NCBI GenBank assembly: GCA_017962105.1
Contig: JAGCVY010000090.1
Location: 1 to 64,000 of the forward strand
Reading direction: 5' to 3'
Source: Lachnospiraceae bacterium
GTDB taxonomy: Bacteria; Bacillota; Clostridia; Lachnospirales; Lachnospiraceae
DNA: 64,000 nt
The notes beneath the pieces were generated by a model that searched no databases, was not told where the DNA came from, and saw only the letters and a program-made list of their open reading frames with translations. Every line of letters begins with the position of its first letter. The first letter of the stretch is position 1. The translations under genes were made by a program, and so were the position numbers. Below, in pieces: positions 27,101-34,420 of this stretch.

Positions 27101-27182
27101 TTCCGTAAACCAGAATCGCGGCAATAGCCAGAATGCAGACAGTCACTACCCAAAAGGTTTTGCTTTTGAAAAATCTGCGCAT
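24180..27182 (-). CDS. Very large sugar-binding protein of an ABC importer with extra N-terminal domains
   Basis: This 1000-residue protein begins with a membrane segment (residues 9-27) and no lipobox, so it is anchored as an uncleaved span. Residues 60-400 look like two beta-sandwich carbohydrate-binding-type domains. The solute-binding fold occupies about residues 510-1000. An insertion near residues 850-862 reads DINGDGVVDTNDI, a dockerin- or EF-hand-like calcium loop. Normal CUT1 binding proteins are 420-550 residues. It is the first gene of the locus and is transcribed away from the AraC regulator. The ligand is probably a polysaccharide or its fragments. Confidence 0.85.
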   Translation of the reverse strand: MRRFFKSKTFWVVTVCILAIAAILVYGKLTGAKTYKDKYADLDMDKLVSEGRSDTYNAYLLRHADAGLPKQSVEIPLDASSVIEGKDYKFGAYGGENSVLMTYENGYVVLRANVGEAGFYYIDLSYYPDQEEETSRGIEIEVELKINKKIPFSGADAIKLPRVWTDAAAPRTDNQGNQIRPGQVEKPRWENVSLTDELGYITTPYRFYFNQGENEIRLRASQETLILRSLVLRAVTEIPTYEQYIAGANTNAVTNFSQKIQGEESTARSSQSLYSTYDRSSAGTEPYDVRHQVINMSGGENWKYAGQWIEWETEVAEEGYYCLSMKTRQNYNRGYVSCRSLYINGEIPFKEVSAIKFDFDNDWQLATLSDGNGNPYMFHLNKGVNRIRLQVTLGEIGDILTEMTDSVYRMNQIYRRIIVYTGTEPDSDRDYNIDVKYPDIVPALETECKVLYKIVDELVAYTGETGTQVSSVLTLATQLERFVDDPDKIPGGLGSFKINVSSLGTSILNLRESNLDVDYMIVSSPDYKIPKDSVNWFDKAAHEIRSFIASFVVDYNAIGDVYDGDDRTVITVWIFAGRDQCTILKTMIDDDFVPNYDIGVNVNLMTAAVLLPATVAKTGPDVALNVASAEPVNYALRGASTDLTQFKGDASKNIHSFEECFAEFMPSSYVPYTYTDQEGHKGVYGMPETQYYNLMFYRTDILEELKLTIPQTWDDLIAMLPVIQKANMNVGIPSTERKINGVTNPDMNGFFAQLYQRNGTLYNERGSRVLLDEDISVEAFEYYTMFFTHYKTPTDYNFVDRFRTGEMPIGFVDFNTFNTLVVSAPEIRGLWDMALLPGRYELDEDGNPKDINGDGVVDTNDINRSCGCWGTCSMILGTTDYPEESWTFLQWWGRSDVQAWYGKELEAVMGESARYASANTKAFESLAWSAAQREMLMKQWQWVVGTPEVPGGYYTGRHIINAIRKVMNQNMDPRETLLDYARDINDELSKKRKEFNLPTE

Positions 27183-27213
27183 TGCTTCCTCCGTTCCTGC
27201 CTTTTACACAGCA

Positions 27214-27255
27214 TTAGCCCCCCATTTCGCCAAATTTTGACAAAACGAGGGCTAA
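27214..27255 (-). promoter_or_regulatory. Leader inverted repeat of the carbohydrate operon
   Basis: TTAGCCC (27214-27220) pairs with GGGCTAA (27249-27255) in the 5' leader of the large binding protein gene. The loop is 28 bases. It could stabilise the transcript or act as a regulator site. Confidence 0.4.
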
Positions 27256-27275
27256 TTCGGGAATAATTTAAGGTA

Positions 27276-27304
27276 ATTGTACTAAAAACCTCTTGCAATT
27301 GCAT
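27276..27304 (-). promoter_or_regulatory. Promoter of the carbohydrate operon with overlapping palindrome
   Basis: The -10 is TACAAT (27276-27281). At 17-base spacing the -35 is the weak ATGCAA (27299-27304), suggesting activator dependence. The perfect palindrome TGCAATTGCA (27294-27303) overlaps the -35 and is a candidate site for the divergent AraC-type regulator. The rest of the 358-base gap (27183-27540) is AT-rich and holds no gene. Confidence 0.5.
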
Positions 27305-27540
27305 ATCATTTTTTGCTATATTTGGGTTGAAACTTGCGAATTTGTGCTATTTCCTCCCTCGTCAGTTTGTTGGAATTGTTTATAAAACGGGTTATTTTTT
27401 CGGAAACCTTTGGTTCTTTTTGTGGTTTTTCAACAAAAACCGCCCTCTCGGACCGCAATATACCGCATATTCCCTGTTTTTTGTGCATATTCGTCAAAAT
27501 ATATCCGCAAGATTTGCAAAACAGTAAGGAGCCCATCCCT

Positions 27541-28659
27541 ATGGCAAAATCCATGCGCGGCACGTTTGAAACCGTGCCGTTTCGAAGTAACGAATCGGTT
27601 TTACTGTACCTCAACAACGAGTACACGGACTACGATATCCACTGGCATACGGCTGCGGAGATCATCGTCCCTCTCGAGAACGGATATCAGGTGACCATCG
27701 GCCGCCAGGTTTTCCGCATGAAGGAGCATGACATTCTCTTTCTTCCCCCCGGCGCTCTGCACTCCCTGCAGGCTCCTCCCACGGGCCGCCGGATGATCCT
27801 CATGTTCAACTTCTCCCCCCTCGGGTCGTTAAGGGATTTTTCGCCGCTTCTGCCGGTCCTCAGCCAGCCTCTGCTGATCACGCCGGAGGAGCCTGAGGAA
27901 GCAGCCTCATTTTCCGAGAAAGGCCTCCTGCCTTCACGGCAGTCTCTTTCCGGGGAGTCCCCGGCACACCAGAATCCCGCCGAGCGCGGAAATTCCGTCT
28001 CTCCGGCCACGGAGCTGCACCGGGAAGCGTTTCGCCTGATGCAGCAGATCTGTGACATCTACCCGGACCACTCGGAACCTCTGCGGATCCCCATGATCTA
28101 CTCCTGCCTGATCCAGTTCTTCGTTCTGGTGGGACGGCATCACGTCCGCCGGGATCTTCTCTCGCCCGACACGAAATCCCGCCGGCAGACCGATTGCTAC
28201 GAGCGGTTGAACGCATCCCTGAACTTCATCAACTCCAACTACATGAACGATATTTCCGTGGAGGATGCGGCGCGGACCGCGGGATTCAGCAAGTTCCATT
28301 TTTCGCGCCTGTTCAAGCAGTTCACGGAGCAGACCTTCTGCGAGTACTTAAACCAGCGGCGCATCAACGCCGCCGAAACACTTCTTCTGAACCAGCGTCT
28401 CTCCGTCACGGACGTTGCGCTGCAGAGCGGATTTTCCTCCCTCTCCACCTTCAACCGCACCTTCCGCGCGCTGAAGTCCTGCACGCCGTCGGAATTCAAG
28501 GCGTTCCATCAGCGCCGCGGCATCCGTCTCCGGAAGCAGCCGTCGGAAAATGAAGCCGTCGCCGCCCAGGCACCTGCAAGCCCGGCCGCAGCCGCATCCA
28601 CCGGCTCAGCCGGCGCCGAGAAGGACTCCGCCGCTGTCGGATTGAGAGCAACACTTTGA
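27541..28659 (+). CDS. AraC-family transcriptional regulator
   Basis: I start at ATG 27541 (MAKSMRGTFETV), nine bases after AAGGAG; the longer frame is AT-rich and has no binding site. Residues 20-90 form a cupin sensor domain (HWHTAAEIIVPLENG and LPPGALHSL). The C-terminal double helix-turn-helix (about residues 215-320) contains DISVEDAARTAGFSKFHFSR and the AraC hallmark near RINAAETLL. A low-complexity Ala/Pro tail follows. It is divergent from the 16-kb carbohydrate locus and is its likely sugar-responsive activator. It is one of only two plus-strand genes here. Confidence 0.92.
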   Translation: MAKSMRGTFETVPFRSNESVLLYLNNEYTDYDIHWHTAAEIIVPLENGYQVTIGRQVFRMKEHDILFLPPGALHSLQAPPTGRRMILMFNFSPLGSLRDFSPLLPVLSQPLLITPEEPEEAASFSEKGLLPSRQSLSGESPAHQNPAERGNSVSPATELHREAFRLMQQICDIYPDHSEPLRIPMIYSCLIQFFVLVGRHHVRRDLLSPDTKSRRQTDCYERLNASLNFINSNYMNDISVEDAARTAGFSKFHFSRLFKQFTEQTFCEYLNQRRINAAETLLLNQRLSVTDVALQSGFSSLSTFNRTFRALKSCTPSEFKAFHQRRGIRLRKQPSENEAVAAQAPASPAAAASTGSAGAEKDSAAVGLRATL

Positions 28660-28668
28660 CATAAGCAA

Positions 28669-28698
28669 AGAGGCCGCACCATAACCGGTGCGGCCTCT
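28669..28698. terminator. Bidirectional terminator
   Basis: AGAGGCCGCACC (28669-28680) pairs with GGTGCGGCCTCT (28687-28698), a 12-base stem. T-rich sequence follows on the plus side, and the minus side reads TTTGC. It separates the convergent AraC gene and membrane protein gene. Confidence 0.9.
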
Positions 28699-28728
28699 GT
28701 TTTATTGCTGTTTTATTGTCGGAAACAG

Positions 28729-30174
28729 TTACTGACGAAGCGTCTCGTCAACAGCTTCGCCCACAGCGTTCTCCGCAGTCTCCGTCACGGTTTCCGCGAA
28801 TCCCTGTGCTGCATCCGCCGCAGTGTCAACCGCTGCATCGGCGTAACCGGTCACGGTATCTGCCGCTGCCTCGGCGTAATTGCCGGCGGTGTCTGCTGCC
28901 GTTTCCGCGTAATTGCTGACCGTCTCCGTTGCCGCCTCTGCAGTATTGGAGATCGCTTCTCCGGTCCATGCGGAGTACTCCTCAGCCGCGTTGGTCACGG
29001 AATCCGCAACCGCCTCTGCGCTGTCCGCCGCATCCCCGGCAAGGCTTGCATAATCCTCCACCGCAGCAGCCTCAGGTGCCGTATAAGCAGGCGCTTCGGG
29101 TGCTTTGTAAACCGGTGCTTCCGGCGCAGCGTATACAGGCGCCTCAGGCGCTGTGTAAACAGGTGCTTCCGGTGCGGTATAGACAGGTGCTGCCGGAGCC
29201 TCGGGTGCCTGATAAGCAGGCGCTGCCGGAGTCTCAGGTGTCTGGTAGGCAGGAGCTGCCGGAGTCTCCGGTACCGGAGGCTGATAAACCGCAGCCGCGG
29301 GAGCTGCCGGAGCAACCGGAGCAGCCACAGGAGCAGCCGGGATTCCGGAAGGACCGACCTGCATCGTCGGGTTTGCGTAACCGGTGACAGCCGTGTAAGG
29401 GTTCGCACCTGCATTGCTGTACGGGTTGATATTCTGCTGTGCGTTCGGAGCCACGCCCGGCTGAGCAGGCGCCTTGGCAGCAGCAACTTCCTTCACGCGG
29501 GTGATGGCCCATTTGCCGGCAAGGATCGCGATAATATATCTCGGGATATAGCCCATAGCCGTAAATGCCGTATCGGTCGAGTCAGTGCTGGCCAAATTAT
29601 AAATATTTCCGCTGGCGCGATAATCCTCCCAGTCATCAATGACATACGGAAGGATGTCATGAGCGAGAACCAAAAGCAGTTCCACAGTTGCAAGCACCAT
29701 CACCAAAACCGCAAATGCCTTGGTTGCCGAAGCCCCTGCCAACAGGGAAAGCGCCATCAGTATCAGGAAGAGATACACCAGTGCGATGATGACATACTTT
29801 GTGATGAATTTCAGTGTGAAATCGGTATCCCACTCAACATCTTTCGCATCCTTGAGCGCATCGATCCAAAGCCAGAACGAGTACCCGAATCCGGCCGTAT
29901 CAAGCAGAATGCCGAAGAAGAACAGGGCACGATTGTTGGCAAACATCGCAATCGCCAGAACAAGAAGCGCTACGAGCATTACCGTGACGATGTACATTGA
30001 CTTCTTGCTGTACTCTGCAGTGTACAGTTCTTTGAGCAGTTCCCCGTAAGAAAGCTTTTCATCTACGACAGATTCCTTCCACAGAAGGACATACACCGTA
30101 TAGAAGTTGAGCAAAAAGAACGCAAGAAACCATCCGGCCAGCGCACGCGAATACTGCTTACTCTTCAGAATCAT
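28729..30174 (-). CDS. Multi-span membrane protein with PEAPVY repeats and Ala/Glu-rich tail
   Basis: I do not recognise a named family. This 481-residue protein has about five spans in the first 210 residues. A Pro/Ala-rich region follows, with at least eight imperfect copies of a PEAPVYxA unit (roughly residues 298-378). The C-terminal 100 residues are amphipathic, rich in Ala, Glu and Thr (for example AAEEYSAWTGEAISNTAEA), and resemble apolipoprotein-like helices. The repeat region is likely to vary in copy number. The gene lies alone between a terminator and another membrane protein gene. Confidence 0.7.
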   Translation of the reverse strand: MILKSKQYSRALAGWFLAFFLLNFYTVYVLLWKESVVDEKLSYGELLKELYTAEYSKKSMYIVTVMLVALLVLAIAMFANNRALFFFGILLDTAGFGYSFWLWIDALKDAKDVEWDTDFTLKFITKYVIIALVYLFLILMALSLLAGASATKAFAVLVMVLATVELLLVLAHDILPYVIDDWEDYRASGNIYNLASTDSTDTAFTAMGYIPRYIIAILAGKWAITRVKEVAAAKAPAQPGVAPNAQQNINPYSNAGANPYTAVTGYANPTMQVGPSGIPAAPVAAPVAPAAPAAAVYQPPVPETPAAPAYQTPETPAAPAYQAPEAPAAPVYTAPEAPVYTAPEAPVYAAPEAPVYKAPEAPAYTAPEAAAVEDYASLAGDAADSAEAVADSVTNAAEEYSAWTGEAISNTAEAATETVSNYAETAADTAGNYAEAAADTVTGYADAAVDTAADAAQGFAETVTETAENAVGEAVDETLRQ

Positions 30175-30243
30175 GTTGCTACCTCCTCAGTTTTATATTT
30201 TACCGCCCGGAACACCCGCGCGGGTCGTACTCTATGTTCAGCG

Positions 30244-30295
30244 GAAAATGCGGCATCCGCCGCCATCCCGCCAACCACACATTTTCCGATTCACG
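30244..30295. repeat. Inverted pair of GGAAAATG octamers
   Basis: GGAAAATG near 30242 and CATTTTCC near 30283 face each other about 30 bases apart in the gap between two membrane protein genes. There is no T-run, so this is not an ordinary terminator. Confidence 0.5.
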
Positions 30296-31115
30296 ACTTG
30301 AAATAGATCGGTGAATCACTGTCTTCTCCGGAGGCCCCGGTTCCTTCCGGCGGGGTTTCGATCCCGTACACCGACGGATCCAGCGCCGCCTTCTTCGCCA
30401 CGGTTTCCTCCGTGTGGACATAGTGGATAACCAGACTGCACAGCGCTATCGTAAAGGCCATGTTGAGGATCATGTACACAAGCTCCACGCCCGTGGTCCC
30501 GTAAAATGCGGCAAGATCCTTCAAAAAGCCCGTGAACGCGGCGAGAAACACAAACAGATAGATAACCTCCGTCTCCTTGTGATTCTGAAACCGATCACAC
30601 TCCCGCAGATAGCACAGCGACGTAAACATGAGCGCCGCTACCGACACAACGGCCAAGCCGAAATTGATGAAGAACTCCGGCCCGTACAGGTAAAGTCCGT
30701 TGGTAAAGAACGGCAGAAGCCGTGCCGCAGCGTACATGACCGCACCGAGAAGCGGGATCGCGATATACCGCGCCTTCGCCCGGGGCATCAGCCACCCGAA
30801 CTTTGAGGCCATTTTCCGAAGCTCCTTCTTAAGAGGAAGCTCCGGTTTTGCGTAGGTGCGGACCACCAAAAGGCACGCCGCCAAACAGAGGAATCCCAAC
30901 AGTTCCGAACCGAGATCGATCTTCACTCTGGTGCCGACAACATCCTCCATGATCATCCGCTGCGTCTGAAACCCGGAATTTTCCACGAACGTGTAGTTCG
31001 GGTAAGCCCAGTTTGTGCGGACATAAAAATCGATGTTGATACACAGCACGCCGATGATAAAAAGCACCGTTGCCGCGCGCTTGGCACGAAATACCTTGTT
31101 CGGAAACTCATTCAT
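30291..31115 (-). CDS. Polytopic membrane protein of unknown function
   Basis: This 274-residue protein has about six hydrophobic spans (for example RAAATVLFIIGVLCINIDFY-like at residues 12-30 and VYMILNMAFTIALCSLVIHY near 215-235). The C-terminal 45 residues are polar and predicted cytoplasmic. It is on the same strand as the PEAPVY protein, 116 bases upstream of it, and follows putP by 36 bases, so it may be read with putP. No family is recognised. Confidence 0.65.
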   Translation of the reverse strand: MNEFPNKVFRAKRAATVLFIIGVLCINIDFYVRTNWAYPNYTFVENSGFQTQRMIMEDVVGTRVKIDLGSELLGFLCLAACLLVVRTYAKPELPLKKELRKMASKFGWLMPRAKARYIAIPLLGAVMYAAARLLPFFTNGLYLYGPEFFINFGLAVVSVAALMFTSLCYLRECDRFQNHKETEVIYLFVFLAAFTGFLKDLAAFYGTTGVELVYMILNMAFTIALCSLVIHYVHTEETVAKKAALDPSVYGIETPPEGTGASGEDSDSPIYFKS

Positions 31116-31151
31116 TGGATATCCTGTCCTTTACGCCGTCTCCGGCGGAAA

Positions 31152-32702
31152 TTAGTCTTCTTTCGTAAGTGAAACGCCCTTGTCGAAGATTTCTTCAACA
31201 TCCTTCGAAGGCTTTGCGGTAAGATTTGTAACGATGATGCAGACAATCAGGCCTACGATAAAACCGGGGATGATCTCATACAGTCCGCCGAGGTTACCGG
31301 TAAGGATGGCATTCTTCTTGTCGATGATCATAGCGCAGCGAGCCACAGCCCAGCCGATATCCACAACGAAGCCGCTGATGATACCGCTGATGGCACCCGC
31401 GTAGTTAAAACGCTTCCAGTACAGCGAGAGAAGAATGGTCGGACCGAAGGCCGCGCCAAATGCACCCCATGCATTTTCCACAAGGTCCATGATACTCTTG
31501 TTTCCGGCCTTTGCGATCAGGAACGCCACAGCGCAGATGATCACGACCATGAAACGGCCGGCCCACATGATTTCCTTGTCGCTTGCATTCTTGCGGAGCG
31601 GCTTGTAGATATCGCTGGAAAATGCGGAGCTCGAGGTAAGGAGCTGCGAATCCGCGGTACTCATGGAAGCCGCAAGGATTGCGGAGAGCAAAATTCCGGC
31701 AAGGGCAGCCGGGAACACCCAGCGAACCATGTAGATGAACGCAAGCTGCTGCGTGCTGGCAATCTCCAGGCTCTCAATTCCGACAAGGCGGTCGCCCAGG
31801 TACTTACGTGCCACGATACCGACTGCCGTCGCCATGGCAAGGATCAGGAACGTCCAAAGAACGCCGATCTTCTGGGAGCGCTTCATCTCCTTCTTCGAGC
31901 GGATGGACATGTAGCGGACGAGGATGTGAGGCATACCGAAGTATCCGAGGCCCCAGCCGAGACCGCTTAGGATCGTCACAACCGCCGCAGTATCCATCTT
32001 ACCGGTACTCAAGAGGTTGTAGTAGTTTGCGCCGAGATCCGTCTCAGGCTTGATGAAGCCCGCGGATTTCATAGCAAAGACAGCAACGATCGGAGCCGCC
32101 ATCAGGGCCGCAAGCATCAGCATGCCCTGGAAGAAGTCGGTCCAGCACACGGCGTTAAATCCGCCGAGGAACGTATAGATCACAATGATAACCGCTGCGA
32201 CAGCCATTGCCGTCTCACGGCCGGAATTGTCAAGCTTGAACACCGTCTTGAACAGGTCGCCGCAGGCCGAGATGCTCGACGCGGAGTAGATGCAGTAGAC
32301 GATGATGAACACGATCGCGCACACAACCTGCAGCGCAATGTGCTTTCCCATAAAACGGTTGTTCAGGTACTGCGGGATCGTGATGGAATCCTTCGCAGCG
32401 ATGGAGAAGGTCCGAAGTCTCGGAGCCACAAACACCCACGCGAGAAGCGTACCGATGAACAGACCCACACTGATCCAGATCTGGCTGATACCGGAGAGAT
32501 AGATGGCTCCGGGCAGGCCCATCAGAACCCACGCGCTCATGTCCGATGCGCCGGCGGAAAGCGCCGCCACGGGACCGCTCATGCTGCGGCCGCCGAGGAA
32601 GTAATCCTTCTCGCCGCCGCTTCTCGACCTCACGAAGAAGTAGATACCGATACCGATCACAAGAACAAAATAAACGACAAATGCAATGACTTCCCAGTTC
32701 AT
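31152..32702 (-). CDS. putP: Sodium/proline symporter
   Basis: This protein of about 516 residues belongs to the solute:sodium symporter family and probably imports proline with sodium. I choose the ATG at 32702, eight bases after CGAGG, over a TTG two codons upstream. The N-terminus reads NWEVIAFVVYFVLVIGIGIY, followed by FLGGRSMSGPVAALSAGASD, which is characteristic of PutP. About 13 spans are predicted and the length is normal. The C-terminal tail (DVEEIFDKGVSLTKED) is acidic. Confidence 0.9.
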   Translation of the reverse strand: MNWEVIAFVVYFVLVIGIGIYFFVRSRSGGEKDYFLGGRSMSGPVAALSAGASDMSAWVLMGLPGAIYLSGISQIWISVGLFIGTLLAWVFVAPRLRTFSIAAKDSITIPQYLNNRFMGKHIALQVVCAIVFIIVYCIYSASSISACGDLFKTVFKLDNSGRETAMAVAAVIIVIYTFLGGFNAVCWTDFFQGMLMLAALMAAPIVAVFAMKSAGFIKPETDLGANYYNLLSTGKMDTAAVVTILSGLGWGLGYFGMPHILVRYMSIRSKKEMKRSQKIGVLWTFLILAMATAVGIVARKYLGDRLVGIESLEIASTQQLAFIYMVRWVFPAALAGILLSAILAASMSTADSQLLTSSSAFSSDIYKPLRKNASDKEIMWAGRFMVVIICAVAFLIAKAGNKSIMDLVENAWGAFGAAFGPTILLSLYWKRFNYAGAISGIISGFVVDIGWAVARCAMIIDKKNAILTGNLGGLYEIIPGFIVGLIVCIIVTNLTAKPSKDVEEIFDKGVSLTKED

Positions 32703-32884
32703 AAGCAATACCTCGTTTCACCTTTGTTTTATGTCTGACAGAGGCGTTTCCCAGGAGGCCGGAAATCCTTTACCGCGCTACCGTGAAAAAGCGAACTCTG
32801 TAATATATTAACTTTACTGTAATTTAACGGAAAATGCAAGAAAAAAGCGATGTTTCCGCGCAAAATGCGGTGATTTCCGTAAGG

Positions 32885-34282
32885 TTACATTTCCTCGTGC
32901 AGGATTTTCCGAGCAGCGTCAAGCAGCGTCTCCCGCTCGTTCAGCGCCGGGGCATCCAGCACCAGCTGCAATAGCCGGCCCAACGCGTCCCCGAGGGACG
33001 GCCCGGGTGCAAAGCCGAGGGCGATCAGATCCCGCCCTCCGACGGCAAGGGTTTTGATGGACACGCACTGTTTCTCCCGGACGATCCTGGCAAAGGCTTC
33101 TTCCATCTCGGCAACCCTCGCAAGCCCGCGCTCGCGGTAATCCGGGTGCTGGCCTTCGATATCCGCGCGCATCACCGGGAAAAGGTAATGCATATTCTCA
33201 AGCCCGACGCGGTTCACGATCCGCCGCATGGTCCGGTCAAAATCCGCATCCGGTTTGAAGTCAAACCGGCAGTCATGGTATCTCACCAGGAGGGTGACCG
33301 TGTTGATCGTGTCATTGTCAAACTTGAGCCGGCGAAGCACCTCCCGCGCCACCTCGGCACCTGCCTTCGGGTGTCCGCGGAAATGCTGCTTGCCGTTTGG
33401 TTCCGTCGTCAGGCAGATCGGTTTCCCGGCATCATGCAAAAGCATGGTCATGTCATAAACGCAGCGGTCATGGGCGTCAGCCGCCAGATATCCGGGCTCC
33501 TTATGGATGGCCTGGATCGTCACGATCGTGTGCCGGCCCACGTCAAAGCAGTGATGAGGATTCTTCTGAGGCGTGGTGATCATCGAATTCCACTCCGGCA
33601 GGATAACATCCGTGACCCCGGTTTCGTACGCCGTGACCAGCATCTCGGGGCATCGTCCGCCGAGAAGCTTCACGAGCTCCACCCGAACCCGCTCCGCGCT
33701 GACCAAAGAGAGCCTCGGCGCGAGTTTTTTCATCGCCGCAAGAGTCTCCCCTTCAATCTCAAAGCCAAGCTGCGAGGCAAACCGCAGCGCCCGGAGGATC
33801 CGCAGGGCGTCCTCCGTAAACCGTTCCTCCGGCACTCCAACGCACCGGATGCAGCCCCGCTCCAGATCGGCCATGCCGTCGTACAGATCCACAATTCCCG
33901 TGCGCGGATTGTACGCCATCGCATTGATGGTGAAATCCCTGCGCAGCAGGTCTTCCTTCAGATTCCTTGTAAACGTCACGCTGCTCGGATGCCGGCCGTC
34001 CTCATAGACGCCGTCCACGCGGTAGGTCGTTACCTCGTACCCGACATGGTTCTCCATCACCGTCACCGTGCCGTGCTCAATCCCCGTGTCGATCGTTCTC
34101 CGGAAGATTGCCTTCACTTCCTCCGGGGATGCCGACGTGGTAATATCCCAGTCCCCCGGTTCCCGGCCAAGCAGAGAATCGCGCACGCAGCCGCCGACAG
34201 CGTACGCTTCGTACCCTGCCTGCTCCAGCTTCTCAATGATTTTCGCCGCATCCCTCGGGACGCGGATCGTCACATTTTCCAT
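32885..34282 (-). CDS. cca: CCA tRNA nucleotidyltransferase
   Basis: This enzyme adds or repairs the CCA end of tRNA. I start at MENVTIRVPRD (34282), five bases after GAGGAG; the longer frame adds 24 unlikely residues. The class II signature GGCVRDSLLGREPGDWDITT is near residues 27-46, with catalytic DxD in DWD. RRDFTINAMAYNP follows near 112. A C-terminal HD domain has HHCFDVGRHT and LLHDAGKP, typical of bacterial CCA enzymes with phosphatase-like HD domains. The first codons also contain one GGAAAATG octamer. Confidence 0.95.
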   Translation of the reverse strand: MENVTIRVPRDAAKIIEKLEQAGYEAYAVGGCVRDSLLGREPGDWDITTSASPEEVKAIFRRTIDTGIEHGTVTVMENHVGYEVTTYRVDGVYEDGRHPSSVTFTRNLKEDLLRRDFTINAMAYNPRTGIVDLYDGMADLERGCIRCVGVPEERFTEDALRILRALRFASQLGFEIEGETLAAMKKLAPRLSLVSAERVRVELVKLLGGRCPEMLVTAYETGVTDVILPEWNSMITTPQKNPHHCFDVGRHTIVTIQAIHKEPGYLAADAHDRCVYDMTMLLHDAGKPICLTTEPNGKQHFRGHPKAGAEVAREVLRRLKFDNDTINTVTLLVRYHDCRFDFKPDADFDRTMRRIVNRVGLENMHYLFPVMRADIEGQHPDYRERGLARVAEMEEAFARIVREKQCVSIKTLAVGGRDLIALGFAPGPSLGDALGRLLQLVLDAPALNERETLLDAARKILHEEM

Positions 34283-34359
34283 GGGCGCTCCTCTCTCACC
34301 TTTTCTTCTACAGCCATTATATCCGCCACGGGAATATCTTGCAACCGAAAACAACGCAA

Positions 34360-34387
34360 AGGGGCACGTCCGGATGGACGTGCCCCT
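34360..34387 (-). terminator. glgP terminator
   Basis: AGGGGCACGTCC (34360-34371) pairs with GGACGTGCCCCT (34376-34387), a 12-base stem with a 4-base loop. A short T-run follows on the minus strand. Confidence 0.8.
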
Positions 34388-34420
34388 GATAAAACGTTCT
34401 CTTTGATTGTCGGCAGCTGT

